Of a stretch of DNA of 29,580 nucleotides, positions 8,807 to 16,813 are shown piece after piece. The translations under genes and the position numbers were made by a program. This DNA comes from Segatella salivae DSM 15606 (GTDB lineage: Bacteria; Bacteroidota; Bacteroidia; Bacteroidales; Bacteroidaceae), in the NCBI RefSeq assembly GCF_000185845.1, contig NZ_GL629647.1, forward strand, positions 1,563,117 to 1,592,696, given 5' to 3'. A model generated the notes under the pieces. That model was not told the DNA's origin. It worked only from the letters and a program-made list of their open reading frames with translations, and made no database searches. Position 1 is the stretch's first letter. Each line of letters starts with the position of its first letter.

Positions 8807-9712
8807 TTAAAACGTCATAATTTTGCCCAAGATATCGTTGGTTTCTATCTTTTTATATTTGCTCGATATGGTCGAGTTGGCATCCCAGTTGTCTTTCGTT
8901 GTCACCTCGTCCATGTCGAGTGTCACGCGAACAGTCTTCTTTTGACGCGTTGCAGTGGTAGTAAACGTGAAACTTTGTTTGGCAGGAAACCGCTTAACGC
9001 CTACGTTCATAAAGTTTGAATAGTCCCAAATGAGCGTAGAATTACCATGTTGTTGGCTTCTATATGCAACCTTTGTTTGGTCTATAATGCCACTCTGCTT
9101 ATTGGCATTCCACACAAAATCCATGTTGCCTTGATGCAGTGTGATAGGCGTTGTGGTGCCGGTAGTCTGCAAATTGGTTTCAAATTGGTGCAAGGAAACC
9201 TCGCTTAGACGGTCTGTTCCCGGTAGAAACAGCTGATTCCAAAATAGCGCTTGCAGACTATAGAAGTTCAATCCGTTGTTCTTTAAGAAGTCTAATTGGT
9301 TATAATCTGCCTTGACATATTCCTTATGTAGACGGTCAATAACAAGTACATAGTTAGGAGTGAACTCCAATCTACCTACTTCTGTGCCCAACAAAGGAAT
9401 GAAAAGTTGAATCCGAATAACCTCATTTTTGCGCATACGAAGTGCTCCTGTCGCTGTGATATTCTTGTCTCCAATCACCAAATTAAACTTCATGTCACCC
9501 ACAATATTCTTTGCATACACGGAGTTATCAGCCACTTTTTGTAAGAAAGCAAGCTTTTGCATTTCCGTGTTTGTGCCTGTTCTTGACGTCGTTACAGTCG
9601 TTGTGGTTGTTGCATTCGTTGTTTTCACGAGATTTTTCTTGGCTCCACATGCCGCAAGTAACATTGGTAAAGCCAATAAAACAAGTTTATTGTATTTGAA
9701 TTTTGTTTTCAT
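8807..9712 (-). CDS. DUF4292 lipoprotein (LolA/LolB-like fold suspected)
   Basis: This 301-residue protein has a lipoprotein signal: hydrophobic residues 10-20 followed by LLAAC with Cys22 as the acylation site. A Thr-rich linker (about 30-48) follows. The remainder matches the DUF4292 family typical of Bacteroidota, including the VGRLEFTPNYVLVIDRLHKEY region (about 112-132). As I recall, DUF4292 belongs to the LolA/LolB-like superfamily of half-barrel lipid or lipoprotein carriers, so a role in outer-membrane lipoprotein handling is plausible but unproven. It lies 3 bp after the TPR gene and abuts envC, an envelope-biogenesis setting that fits this idea. Confidence 0.8.
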   Translation of the reverse strand: MKTKFKYNKLVLLALPMLLAACGAKKNLVKTTNATTTTTVTTSRTGTNTEMQKLAFLQKVADNSVYAKNIVGDMKFNLVIGDKNITATGALRMRKNEVIRIQLFIPLLGTEVGRLEFTPNYVLVIDRLHKEYVKADYNQLDFLKNNGLNFYSLQALFWNQLFLPGTDRLSEVSLHQFETNLQTTGTTTPITLHQGNMDFVWNANKQSGIIDQTKVAYRSQQHGNSTLIWDYSNFMNVGVKRFPAKQSFTFTTTATRQKKTVRVTLDMDEVTTKDNWDANSTISSKYKKIETNDILGKIMTF

Positions 9713-9715
9713 CTG

Positions 9716-11497
9716 TTATTTGATATATTTCTTTAAACGAATCTTTTTCTCAAGGATTGCCGTGTTTCCACTTCCAATTTTGAGTGCTTTATGCCAGTAA
9801 TCAAGTGCTGTTTTTATGTCACCTAACTTCGCATATACATCGCCTGCATGTTCCCAAATGACTGAATTCTGGATGGAATCTGTATCGTTTTTGATAGCTA
9901 AATCGATATAAATCTGGGCCTCAGTATAGCGCTTTTGCAGGAACAATATCCATGCATACGTGTCGAGATATGTGGCATTTTTCGGCTCAGCTTGTACCGT
10001 TTTATAACTCATTTGCTCGGCTTTTTGCAAGTCATCTCCATTGATACTAAGGTAATAAGCATAGTTGTTCATGCAGTAAATGTTATCACTTTTGTACACC
10101 AAACAACTGTCATAAGCAGCATAAGCCTCCTTAAACTTATTCTCTTTCTGTAGATAATCGCCCATGATTGCATAGAGTTCTGCCACCATATTCCTATTGG
10201 ATTGGTCGGTCACATGCCTCATTCCTTTGCGTATAGTCGCGACAACTTGCTTCGTGTTTTCAAGCTGAATATAAGCTAAACTCATGAAATAATAGTAGCT
10301 CATTTCATTCGGATCATAAGCCAATCCCATGTTACTTAGTTGGATAACTCGCGTGTAATCTTTCGATGACCACACGTCTTGTAACAACTGAATTCGAGCC
10401 CCTTTGTTGTCTGGATCAATGCTTAAGAGTTCGACAAGTGCACTATCTACTTGTGCCGTTGGCATCTTTTTTAAAGACATATAGGCTGCTTTCAGTTCGG
10501 CAATCGCTGCATCTTTGGGGCTAACCTTCAGCACTTCATCAAACATTCTCAGCACTTTCAGACTGTCACCTCCCGTTTGTTCATTCGATTGAATGAATTG
10601 TCTTATCATGCTTTGCTTTGTCTTTGAGTCACTCTTATCACTCAAAAGGATGCGGTTCATGATAGTCTTTGCCTGCAAACTATCATTTACTGACACGTAA
10701 TAGTCATACATTGCAGCGAGTGCCATGGCGTTATTTGGCTCCTCTTTCAATACCCCTTGGTATAGTGAAAAGGCTTCTTTCTTGCGGTCATTCTGCATGA
10801 GCCAGTTGCCTGTCATGACTCGAAAGTTCGGGTCGTTAGGGTAAATTTCACACAAGTTTTGTAGTGCTTTATAAGCTTGTTTCTTGTCACCTTTGAGCTC
10901 ATATACACGCACTTTAGACAATGTTATGCCTTCACTATTACCCTCGTTTTGCTCTAATCGTTCAATCGTACGCAGCATATTATCGTAGTCTTTCTGCTGA
11001 TTGTAGAGCTGAAGTAGCACTTGAAGCACATCCGAACGGTCGCCATGACGCTTCACTAACGCTTCATATACATCAATAGCCTTAGCATATTGCTGTGCAT
11101 TAATATAGTTTTCAGCCAATTGTTCCTGATAGTCTTCATTGTCAGGAGATAGCGCATGAGCCTTAATCAAATAGGAAAGGGCCAACGAATCGTTTTTCTT
11201 TTCCGACTCAAATGATGCCAAATAATAATAGGCTTCAGCAGCATCAGGATTGAGTTTGATGCATTTTTGCAATAAACTATAGGCAGAATCATTCTTGCCG
11301 GCAGCCTCTGCAAGTATCGCATCCAAGAACATTGTGTTGTAACGCACGCTGTCTTCATAGCTCAATGAAGTCGTTTTATCCGATTGAATCGGTTTAATTG
11401 CTTGCTTTTCGCGGTTGGCAAACGACGGGATTACTGCTGTTGCAGCCACCAAAACGATAGCTGTTACGACTATAAAATTATTGAATGACGATTTCAA
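9716..11497 (-). CDS. Tetratricopeptide repeat protein
   Basis: This 593-residue exported protein has an N-terminal hydrophobic signal (about 1-27), followed by repeated TPR helices across nearly its whole length, for example LNPDAAEAYYYLASFESEKK, the YPNDPNFRVMTGNWLMQN region and AKLGDIKTALDYWHKALKIG near the C terminus. TPR solenoids bind other proteins and have no catalytic role themselves. It lies between dut (18 bp upstream) and the DUF4292 lipoprotein (3 bp downstream) in an envelope gene cluster, so a scaffold or assembly role in the periplasm is likely. The partner cannot be read from the sequence. Confidence 0.85.
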   Translation of the reverse strand: MKSSFNNFIVVTAIVLVAATAVIPSFANREKQAIKPIQSDKTTSLSYEDSVRYNTMFLDAILAEAAGKNDSAYSLLQKCIKLNPDAAEAYYYLASFESEKKNDSLALSYLIKAHALSPDNEDYQEQLAENYINAQQYAKAIDVYEALVKRHGDRSDVLQVLLQLYNQQKDYDNMLRTIERLEQNEGNSEGITLSKVRVYELKGDKKQAYKALQNLCEIYPNDPNFRVMTGNWLMQNDRKKEAFSLYQGVLKEEPNNAMALAAMYDYYVSVNDSLQAKTIMNRILLSDKSDSKTKQSMIRQFIQSNEQTGGDSLKVLRMFDEVLKVSPKDAAIAELKAAYMSLKKMPTAQVDSALVELLSIDPDNKGARIQLLQDVWSSKDYTRVIQLSNMGLAYDPNEMSYYYFMSLAYIQLENTKQVVATIRKGMRHVTDQSNRNMVAELYAIMGDYLQKENKFKEAYAAYDSCLVYKSDNIYCMNNYAYYLSINGDDLQKAEQMSYKTVQAEPKNATYLDTYAWILFLQKRYTEAQIYIDLAIKNDTDSIQNSVIWEHAGDVYAKLGDIKTALDYWHKALKIGSGNTAILEKKIRLKKYIK

Positions 11498-11515
11498 AGC
11501 AATGTAGTTTTATTT

Positions 11516-11950
11516 TTATTTCACTCCAGTATGACCGTAACCTCCTGCTCCTCGCTCGGTCTCATCTAATATATCTACTGGCTCAAATGTGCCTTGTTCA
11601 TGGCGCGCTATAACCATTTGAGCAATACGTTCGCCATCGTTGATGACAAAATCTGTATCAGAGAAGTTCACAAGTAGCACCATAAGTTCTCCACGATAGT
11701 CTGCATCAATGGTACCAGGAGTATTGAGTACGGTGATACCATGCTTCAAAGCGAGTCCACTTCTCGGTCGAATCTGCGCCTCAAATCCTGCTGGTAGGGC
11801 GATATACAAGCCTGTAGGAACGAGCTGACGCGCCATGGGTTTGAGCGTAATGGGACTGTCGATGTTGGCTCTAAGGTCCATGCCTGCACTCTGAGGTGTG
11901 GCATATTCGGGCAAAGGTTGATGTCCTTTGTTTACTACTTTTATTTTCAT
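11516..11950 (-). CDS. dut: dUTP diphosphatase (dUTPase)
   Basis: This 144-residue trimeric dUTPase hydrolyses dUTP to dUMP and diphosphate. That keeps uracil out of DNA and supplies dUMP for dTMP synthesis. All five motifs are present: AGMDLRA (22-28), RPRSGLALKHG (61-71), LNTPGTIDADYRGE (75-88, with catalytic-water Asp83 and substrate-binding Tyr85), NDGERIAQMVI (about 104-114) and RGAGGYGHTG (133-142). The length is standard. It heads a minus-strand operon with the TPR, DUF4292 and envC genes and is divergent from dgt, another dNTP-pool enzyme. A TATTTTTG -7 box lies 20 bp upstream of the ATG. Confidence 0.97.
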   Translation of the reverse strand: MKIKVVNKGHQPLPEYATPQSAGMDLRANIDSPITLKPMARQLVPTGLYIALPAGFEAQIRPRSGLALKHGITVLNTPGTIDADYRGELMVLLVNFSDTDFVINDGERIAQMVIARHEQGTFEPVDILDETERGAGGYGHTGVK

Positions 11951-11969
11951 TATTATTCCTTATAAGCCA

Positions 11970-11977
11970 CAAAAATA
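11970..11977 (-). promoter_or_regulatory. Promoter -7 box of dut operon
   Basis: The minus strand reads TATTTTTG, a match to the Bacteroidota -7 consensus TAnnTTTG, 20 bp from the dut ATG. No clear TTTG -33 box is visible at the usual distance. Confidence 0.5.
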
Positions 11978-12041
11978 CGCAATTCTATGCAGATAATGTT
12001 ATTTTTCGGCTTAAAAAGAAAGAAAATCCATGTTTTTACAT

Positions 12042-12049
12042 TATATTTG
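12042..12049 (+). promoter_or_regulatory. Promoter -7 box at the dgt start
   Basis: TATATTTG matches TAnnTTTG and ends only 4 bp before the preferred dgt ATG at 12054. If used, transcription would begin at or next to the start codon. No good -33 box is seen. Confidence 0.45.
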
Positions 12050-12053
12050 TCGC

Positions 12054-13391
12054 ATGAACTGGCTACAACTTATCAGTAATAAGAGGCTCGGACAAGAGCA
12101 CCGTCATGCCGAAAGACATGACGATCGATCAGAATTTAAGCGTGATTATGATCGGTTAATCTATTCAGCTCCCTTCAGAAGATTACAGAATAAGACGCAG
12201 GTTTTCCCTCTTCCGGGCAGCATCTTTGTACATAATCGACTCACACATAGCTTGGAAGTGTCGAGTCTTGGGCAGTCTTTGGGGAATGATGTATGCAAGC
12301 GTTTGAAGCAGAAACATCCTGAATTGCAAAACACTTTGTTTGAAGAGATTGGCACAATCGTTAGTGCTGCCTGCCTCGCTCACGACATGGGGAACCCTCC
12401 TTTCGGTCATTCGGGCGAGAAAGCTATACAGACTTTCTTCACCGAAGGAGACGGAAAGCAACTTAAAACCATGGTTTCTTCACAGTTTTGGAACGACATT
12501 TCACACTTTGAAGGCAATGCAAACGCGTTTCGATTACTAACACATCGTTTCTTTGGAAGACGTCAAGGAGGTTTCGTTATGACTTATTCCATGTTGGCAA
12601 GTATCGTGAAATATCCCTTTTCAAGCACTCTTGCGGGGGCACATGGAAAGTTTGGTTTCTTCGAAAGTGAAGCCAAAGATTATTGCAAAATCGCCGATGA
12701 ATTGGGCTTAATTCGCTTATCTGAGCCCGGAGAACCATTGAAATTTGCTCGTCATCCGTTAGTTTATCTCGTTGAAGCTGCCGATGATATCTGCTACGAA
12801 ATCATGGATATAGAAGATGCCCACAAGCTAAAGATCTTATCATTTGAGGAAACTGCCAACCTGTTATTGGGCTTCTTTGACGACGAAATGCGTGGAGAAA
12901 TAAAGAAACGCATACGGGAAGAGGAACTAACGGATGCCAATGAACAGGTTGTTTACATGCGTGCAAGCGTCATCGGTAAACTTGAAAACGAATGCGTTAA
13001 GACCTTTGTTGAACACGAAGATGAAATCCTTCATGGCACGTTTAAAGGCAGTTTGATTGATAATATCGCACCACTTCAGCGCGAAGCCTATCATCGTTGT
13101 ACGCAAATTTCATATCAAAAAATCTATCATAGTAAGCCTGTTCTCGACATAGAACTATCGGGTTATAAGATTATGGAGACGCTAATGCGCGTGTTTGTTG
13201 AGGCGGCTGTCAACCCCAAACGATTCTATTCTCAACAACTTATCCGTCGTGTCAGCAGCCAATATGATATTCATAGCGACAATCTTGAAACGAGAATCAT
13301 GGCTGTTATCGACTTTATCAGTGGCATGACTGACGTATATGCACTCGATATCTACCAGAAAATTAATGGCGTTGCGCTCCCCATCGTGTAG
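12054..13391 (+). CDS. dgt: Deoxyguanosinetriphosphate triphosphohydrolase-like protein (HD-domain dNTPase)
   Basis: This 445-residue HD-superfamily enzyme cleaves dGTP (and often other dNTPs) to the nucleoside and triphosphate. Typical motifs are the N-terminal HDDRSEFKRDYDRLIYSAPF (22-41), FRRLQNKTQVFPLP (41-54), the metal ligand His65 in HNRLTHS, and the His110-Asp111 pair in CLAHDMGNPPFGHSGE. A later DD pair lies in VEAADDICYEIMD. The open frame extends 24 bp upstream to an ATG at 12030. I prefer 12054 because homologues, as I recall them, begin with MNW-like residues and a promoter-like box sits inside the extension. It is divergent from dut, so two enzymes that trim the dNTP pool share one short intergenic region. 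Confidence 0.92.
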   Translation: MNWLQLISNKRLGQEHRHAERHDDRSEFKRDYDRLIYSAPFRRLQNKTQVFPLPGSIFVHNRLTHSLEVSSLGQSLGNDVCKRLKQKHPELQNTLFEEIGTIVSAACLAHDMGNPPFGHSGEKAIQTFFTEGDGKQLKTMVSSQFWNDISHFEGNANAFRLLTHRFFGRRQGGFVMTYSMLASIVKYPFSSTLAGAHGKFGFFESEAKDYCKIADELGLIRLSEPGEPLKFARHPLVYLVEAADDICYEIMDIEDAHKLKILSFEETANLLLGFFDDEMRGEIKKRIREEELTDANEQVVYMRASVIGKLENECVKTFVEHEDEILHGTFKGSLIDNIAPLQREAYHRCTQISYQKIYHSKPVLDIELSGYKIMETLMRVFVEAAVNPKRFYSQQLIRRVSSQYDIHSDNLETRIMAVIDFISGMTDVYALDIYQKINGVALPIV

Positions 13392-13430
13392 TGGATAGAC
13401 GCTGATAGCGGGGTGGGTAAGTTGAAATAA

Positions 13431-13664
13431 AGCCTCACCCCCAGCCCCTCTCCGAAGAGAGAGGGGAGTAGTTAGCCTTAGAAATAGAAGTGGTTGTTTT
13501 GTTGGTAATTGGAGAGATCAATACGGATGATATTAAAAGGCAAAATGATTTGAGGCAAATGGGCGTGTAATTTGACCCATTTCACACGATGAAATGATGC
13601 AAATTACTCGATGAAATGGCGCATTTTGTTTTATCAGGTGGCGCAAATAACAAAATGAAGGATA
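13431..13664 (+). repeat. Composite 22-bp repeat element, copy 2
   Basis: The C-rich arm at 13431-13474 is the same as the reverse complement of 200-243. It includes a perfect 8-bp hairpin (CCCCTCTC 13445-13452 with GAGAGGGG 13459-13466). A divergent middle leads to six 22-bp units at 13533, 13555, 13577, 13599, 13621 and 13643. The unit at 13577 holds CATTTCA/TGAAATG around CACGA. Arm GTTAG (13471) to GCAAAT (13555) is 84 bp. The hairpin may also help stop transcription from dgt. Confidence 0.88.
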
Positions 13665-13717
13665 AGAGAAGAAAAGAAAATGTCGGGCAAAAGGAACGAT
13701 GAAATCGGCCTTTTTTA

Positions 13718-13871
13718 CTGACAAGCGCTATCTTTTTAACTGACAAGAGCCATCTTTTTAAGATGTAAAAACTATCCCTTCAACATGCAAGCGCTATCTT
13801 TTTAACTGACAAGAACTATCTCTTCAACATGCAAGTTCTATCCCCTCAACAGACAAATCTCATCATTTCGT
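13718..13871 (+). repeat. Second 22-bp tandem array, seven units
   Basis: Units start at 13718, 13740, 13762, 13784, 13806, 13828 and 13850, exactly 22 bp apart. Most begin CTGACAAG or CATGCAAG, continue with CTATC and end in TTTTTAA or CTTCAA. The two start types are interleaved, and CTTCAA endings are followed by CATG-type starts, which suggests a higher-order pattern. The sequence is unrelated to the GCAWWT units 50 bp away. The frame is not open, so it is not coding. Confidence 0.9.
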
Positions 13872-13898
13872 CAATTCACTGATAGCAATAGCGAACGC

Positions 13899-14444
13899 CT
13901 ATTGACACTCTTCAAGTTGCCCTGTGACCGAATTGATAATGAAACCACGCACAATCACATCGGTGGGAACAAGTGGATGGCGGCGTATAGTGTCAACCGT
14001 TTGCCGTACAGAAGAGGCGGTATCATGGAATCCTTCAAGCCATTTGTTTAGGTCAATCCCGCAATGTTGGATGGTATCAAGCGTCTTTTCATCGATTCCT
14101 CTCGCAAGAATGTGTTCACGAAAGGCCTCAAAACTCATGTGACATGCACCACATTCAGTGTGTGCAATGACCATAATCTCGCGCACATCTAATTCATAAA
14201 TGGCCACCAACAGACTGCGCATGGCCGAATCAAAGGGAGAGATGACAAGTCCACCTGCATTCTTTATCAGCTTCGCATCACCATTTTTAAGTCCTAAAGC
14301 AGCAGGAAGGAGTTCGGTAAGTCGCGTATCCATGCACGACAACACAGCCAAATGTTTGTCAGGATACTTTGAAGTAATAAACTGCTCATAGCCTTTTTGC
14401 TCAACAAACGTTGCGTTGTAGTTTAGAATTTCATCAATCATCAT
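13899..14444 (-). CDS. Beta-class carbonic anhydrase
   Basis: This zinc enzyme interconverts CO2 and bicarbonate. From the ATG at 14444 it has 181 residues, the usual length for a beta-class enzyme. Zinc ligands are Cys37 (SCMDTR), His95 and Cys98 (HTECGAC), with the Asp39-Arg41 dyad typical of the class. The KNAGGLV segment (61-67) is also characteristic. The open frame continues to a TTG at 14465, but the ATG at 14444 (or the next codon, 14441) is preferred: a TATCTTTG promoter box at 14478-14471 would start transcripts around 14467, giving a leader of about 20 nt. No signal peptide is present, so it is cytoplasmic. It stands alone, convergent with dgt. Confidence 0.93.
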   Translation of the reverse strand: MMIDEILNYNATFVEQKGYEQFITSKYPDKHLAVLSCMDTRLTELLPAALGLKNGDAKLIKNAGGLVISPFDSAMRSLLVAIYELDVREIMVIAHTECGACHMSFEAFREHILARGIDEKTLDTIQHCGIDLNKWLEGFHDTASSVRQTVDTIRRHPLVPTDVIVRGFIINSVTGQLEECQ

Positions 14445-14470
14445 CTTGCATTTTGGGTATAACAATGTTG

Positions 14471-14478
14471 CAAAGATA
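14471..14478 (-). promoter_or_regulatory. Promoter -7 box of the carbonic anhydrase gene
   Basis: The minus strand reads TATCTTTG, a consensus TAnnTTTG box 26 bp upstream of the ATG at 14444. The -33 region is weak. Confidence 0.55.
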
Positions 14479-14564
14479 AGGATTAAATTCTGAAATCAGA
14501 ACTTTCTTTCGTTCTCAAATAAGCGTTTTCTTGTTATGAATTCATATTGTTTGTGATATTTTAT

Positions 14565-14595
14565 TTTGCATTTTGTATAGAAAACGCTATTTTTG
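14565..14595 (+). promoter_or_regulatory. Bacteroidota-type promoter of the M3 peptidase gene
   Basis: TTTG at 14565-14568 and TATTTTTG at 14588-14595 are separated by 19 bp, matching the TTTG/TAnnTTTG consensus. The predicted start leaves a leader of about 35 nt before the ATG at 14635. Confidence 0.75.
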
Positions 14596-14634
14596 TAACC
14601 GATAACATGAAATTAATCTCAAAAGAAATAGACA

Positions 14635-16779
14635 ATGAAAAAGATCCAAGCAGCCCTCAAACACACGCTATTAACAGCTGGTTTGGCCTCTACCATGACT
14701 CTTTCAGCCTCAGCACAACAGGCAAATGAAGACGCAAGGCCCAATCCTCTGTTGGTTTATAGCGACTTAACTTTCAAAGCACCAAAGTTTGATTGGATTG
14801 AAGAAACCGACTATCAGCCAGCACTTTTAGAAGCCATCAGTATGCAACGCTATGCAATCAACAAGATTGTTAACAACAAAGCGAAGCCCACTTTCCTGAA
14901 TACCATCGTGGCTTTTGAAGAAAGTGGCAAGATGCTTGACCACATTTCAAGTGTGTTTTATTGCTTAACGAGCGCTGATAAGACGCCTATTATAGCACAA
15001 ACCGAAAAGGAAATGACGCCCGTTCTTACCGATTGGGAGAACAAGATTACGTTTAACACAAAGCTGTTCAACCGCATCAAGTACGTCTACGACCACGAAC
15101 GAAGCAAACTTAAAGGTGAGAACTTGAAACTGTTAGACGAAACTTATAAACATTTTGTACGTTCTGGCGCCCTGCTTTCACCCGAAAAGAAGGCAAGAAT
15201 GGAGCAAATCAACAAACGCATTGCCGAACTTCAACAGCAATGGGGCACGACTTTGACCGATGCAACCAATCATGCGGTGGTATGGGTGAACAGCAAAGAC
15301 GAGCTGAAAGGACTCAGCGAGGCAGACATTGCGCAATGTAAGAAAGACGCAGAAAGCCGTGGTGGCAAGGCGCCTTATTGCATTGTGATTGTCAATACCA
15401 CTCAACAGGCCATCCTAACAAACTTGGAGAACCGCGACTTACGCCGCAGAGTGTTTGAAGCTTCAGTGCATCGTGCCGACGGAACAGGTGAGTTTAACAC
15501 CTATCCCCTTGTAGTTGAGATAGCAAAACTACGCGCAGAGAAGGCTAAACTCATGGGATATAACAACTATGCAGCCTATTCTTTGGAGAACACTATGGCT
15601 AAAACACCAGAGAATGTCTATGCCTTCTTGAAACAATTGATTGCATCTTATAAGCCAAAAGCCGATGAAGAGACGCGTGAAATTCAGGAGTTTGCACGTG
15701 AAACCGAAGGTAAAGACTTCACGCTTCAACCCTATGACCGCTTCTATTACTCGGCAAAGATGAAGAAAGCGAAGTATAACTTCTCCGAAGACGACGTCAA
15801 ACCTTACTTCAATATCGATAGCGTTCTCGTCAATGGAGTGTTCTATGCCGCGCACAGAGCCTATGGATTGTCGTTCAAAGAGCGTAAAGACATCCCCACA
15901 TATCATAAGGACATGCGCGTGTTTGAAGTCATAGACAAAGACGGAAAGCCTTTAGCCTTGTGGTATTGTGATTACTTCCGTCGCCCCACTAAACGTGGAG
16001 GAGCATGGATGAGCAGCTTTGCTAAGCAGAGCAAATACCGCGAACAACAACCTATTATATATAATGTGTGCAACTATGCAAAGGCACCTGAGGGGCAACC
16101 TACACTCGTAACATGGGACGAAGTGACTACAATGTTCCATGAATTTGGCCATGCTTTGCACGGGATTCTATCCAATTGCGAGTATAATTCGCTAAGCGGC
16201 ACGGCCGTAGCACGTGACTTTGTCGAGATGCCTTCACAGTTTAATGAAAGCTTTGCGAGTCTACCTGAAGTGTTTAATCACTTTGCTCGCCATACTAAAA
16301 CAGGTGAACCGATGCCCGAAGCCCTAAAAGAAAAGATGCTGAACTCAATCAATTTCCAACCTGCTTACGCACTCGGTGAGAACTTAGGAGCCACATGTAT
16401 TGACATGGCTTGGGCCATGTTGCCAGAAAAAGACATTCCAACGGCCGATAAAGCTGACGCTTTCCAGCAGCAAGCGCTTAAGGAAGTAGGACTATTAGAC
16501 ACACAGATTCCGCCACGATATGCAACTTCTTACTTCAATCATGTATGGGGAGGAGGCTATGCAGCGGGTTATTATAGCTACTTATGGACTGAAGTTCTCG
16601 CTGACAATATAGCCACTTGCTTTGCTAAACGCGGTGCACTTGACCCAAGAACAGGCCAAGATTTCCGTGACAAAGTACTCAGTCGAGGCAATACAAAGGA
16701 CCTCATGCAGACGTTTACTGACTTTACTGGTCTTAAATCTCCCGACACTTCAGCCCTTCTAAAGGCAAGAGGAATGTAA
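14635..16779 (+). CDS. dcp: M3 family metallopeptidase, peptidyl-dipeptidase Dcp-like
   Basis: This 714-residue zinc peptidase of the thimet oligopeptidase/Dcp family removes dipeptides from the C-termini of oligopeptides. The catalytic site is His502-Glu-Phe-Gly-His506 with the third zinc ligand Glu531 (DFVEMPSQ), the spacing expected for M3. The C-terminal WGGGYAAGYYSYLWTEVLADN region lines the active site in this family. An N-terminal signal peptide (about 1-28, ending in ASA) points to the periplasm, whereas the E. coli enzyme is often treated as cytoplasmic. The DUF5687 permease gene starts 34 bp downstream, so partial co-transcription is possible. The call is firm for M3, slightly less so for Dcp versus oligopeptidase A. 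Confidence 0.93.
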   Translation: MKKIQAALKHTLLTAGLASTMTLSASAQQANEDARPNPLLVYSDLTFKAPKFDWIEETDYQPALLEAISMQRYAINKIVNNKAKPTFLNTIVAFEESGKMLDHISSVFYCLTSADKTPIIAQTEKEMTPVLTDWENKITFNTKLFNRIKYVYDHERSKLKGENLKLLDETYKHFVRSGALLSPEKKARMEQINKRIAELQQQWGTTLTDATNHAVVWVNSKDELKGLSEADIAQCKKDAESRGGKAPYCIVIVNTTQQAILTNLENRDLRRRVFEASVHRADGTGEFNTYPLVVEIAKLRAEKAKLMGYNNYAAYSLENTMAKTPENVYAFLKQLIASYKPKADEETREIQEFARETEGKDFTLQPYDRFYYSAKMKKAKYNFSEDDVKPYFNIDSVLVNGVFYAAHRAYGLSFKERKDIPTYHKDMRVFEVIDKDGKPLALWYCDYFRRPTKRGGAWMSSFAKQSKYREQQPIIYNVCNYAKAPEGQPTLVTWDEVTTMFHEFGHALHGILSNCEYNSLSGTAVARDFVEMPSQFNESFASLPEVFNHFARHTKTGEPMPEALKEKMLNSINFQPAYALGENLGATCIDMAWAMLPEKDIPTADKADAFQQQALKEVGLLDTQIPPRYATSYFNHVWGGGYAAGYYSYLWTEVLADNIATCFAKRGALDPRTGQDFRDKVLSRGNTKDLMQTFTDFTGLKSPDTSALLKARGM

Positions 16780-16813
16780 CAACGAGCATTAGTTGAACTA
16801 TTAGTTAAGGTTA

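Larger units (their letters stand above)
13392..13898. other. Repeat-filled intergenic region between dgt and the carbonic anhydrase gene
   Basis: About 500 bp with no credible gene between two convergent genes. It holds the composite 22-bp element (13431-13664) and a second, unrelated 22-bp array (13718-13871). Confidence 0.8.

Noticed and set aside
12030..12053. Upstream ATG for dgt
   Set aside because: The eight added residues are not expected at the family N terminus and contain the promoter-like box.
13533..13871. CRISPR-like repeat arrays
   Set aside because: The 22-bp units are directly adjacent with no unique spacers between near-identical repeats, and there is no cas gene nearby.
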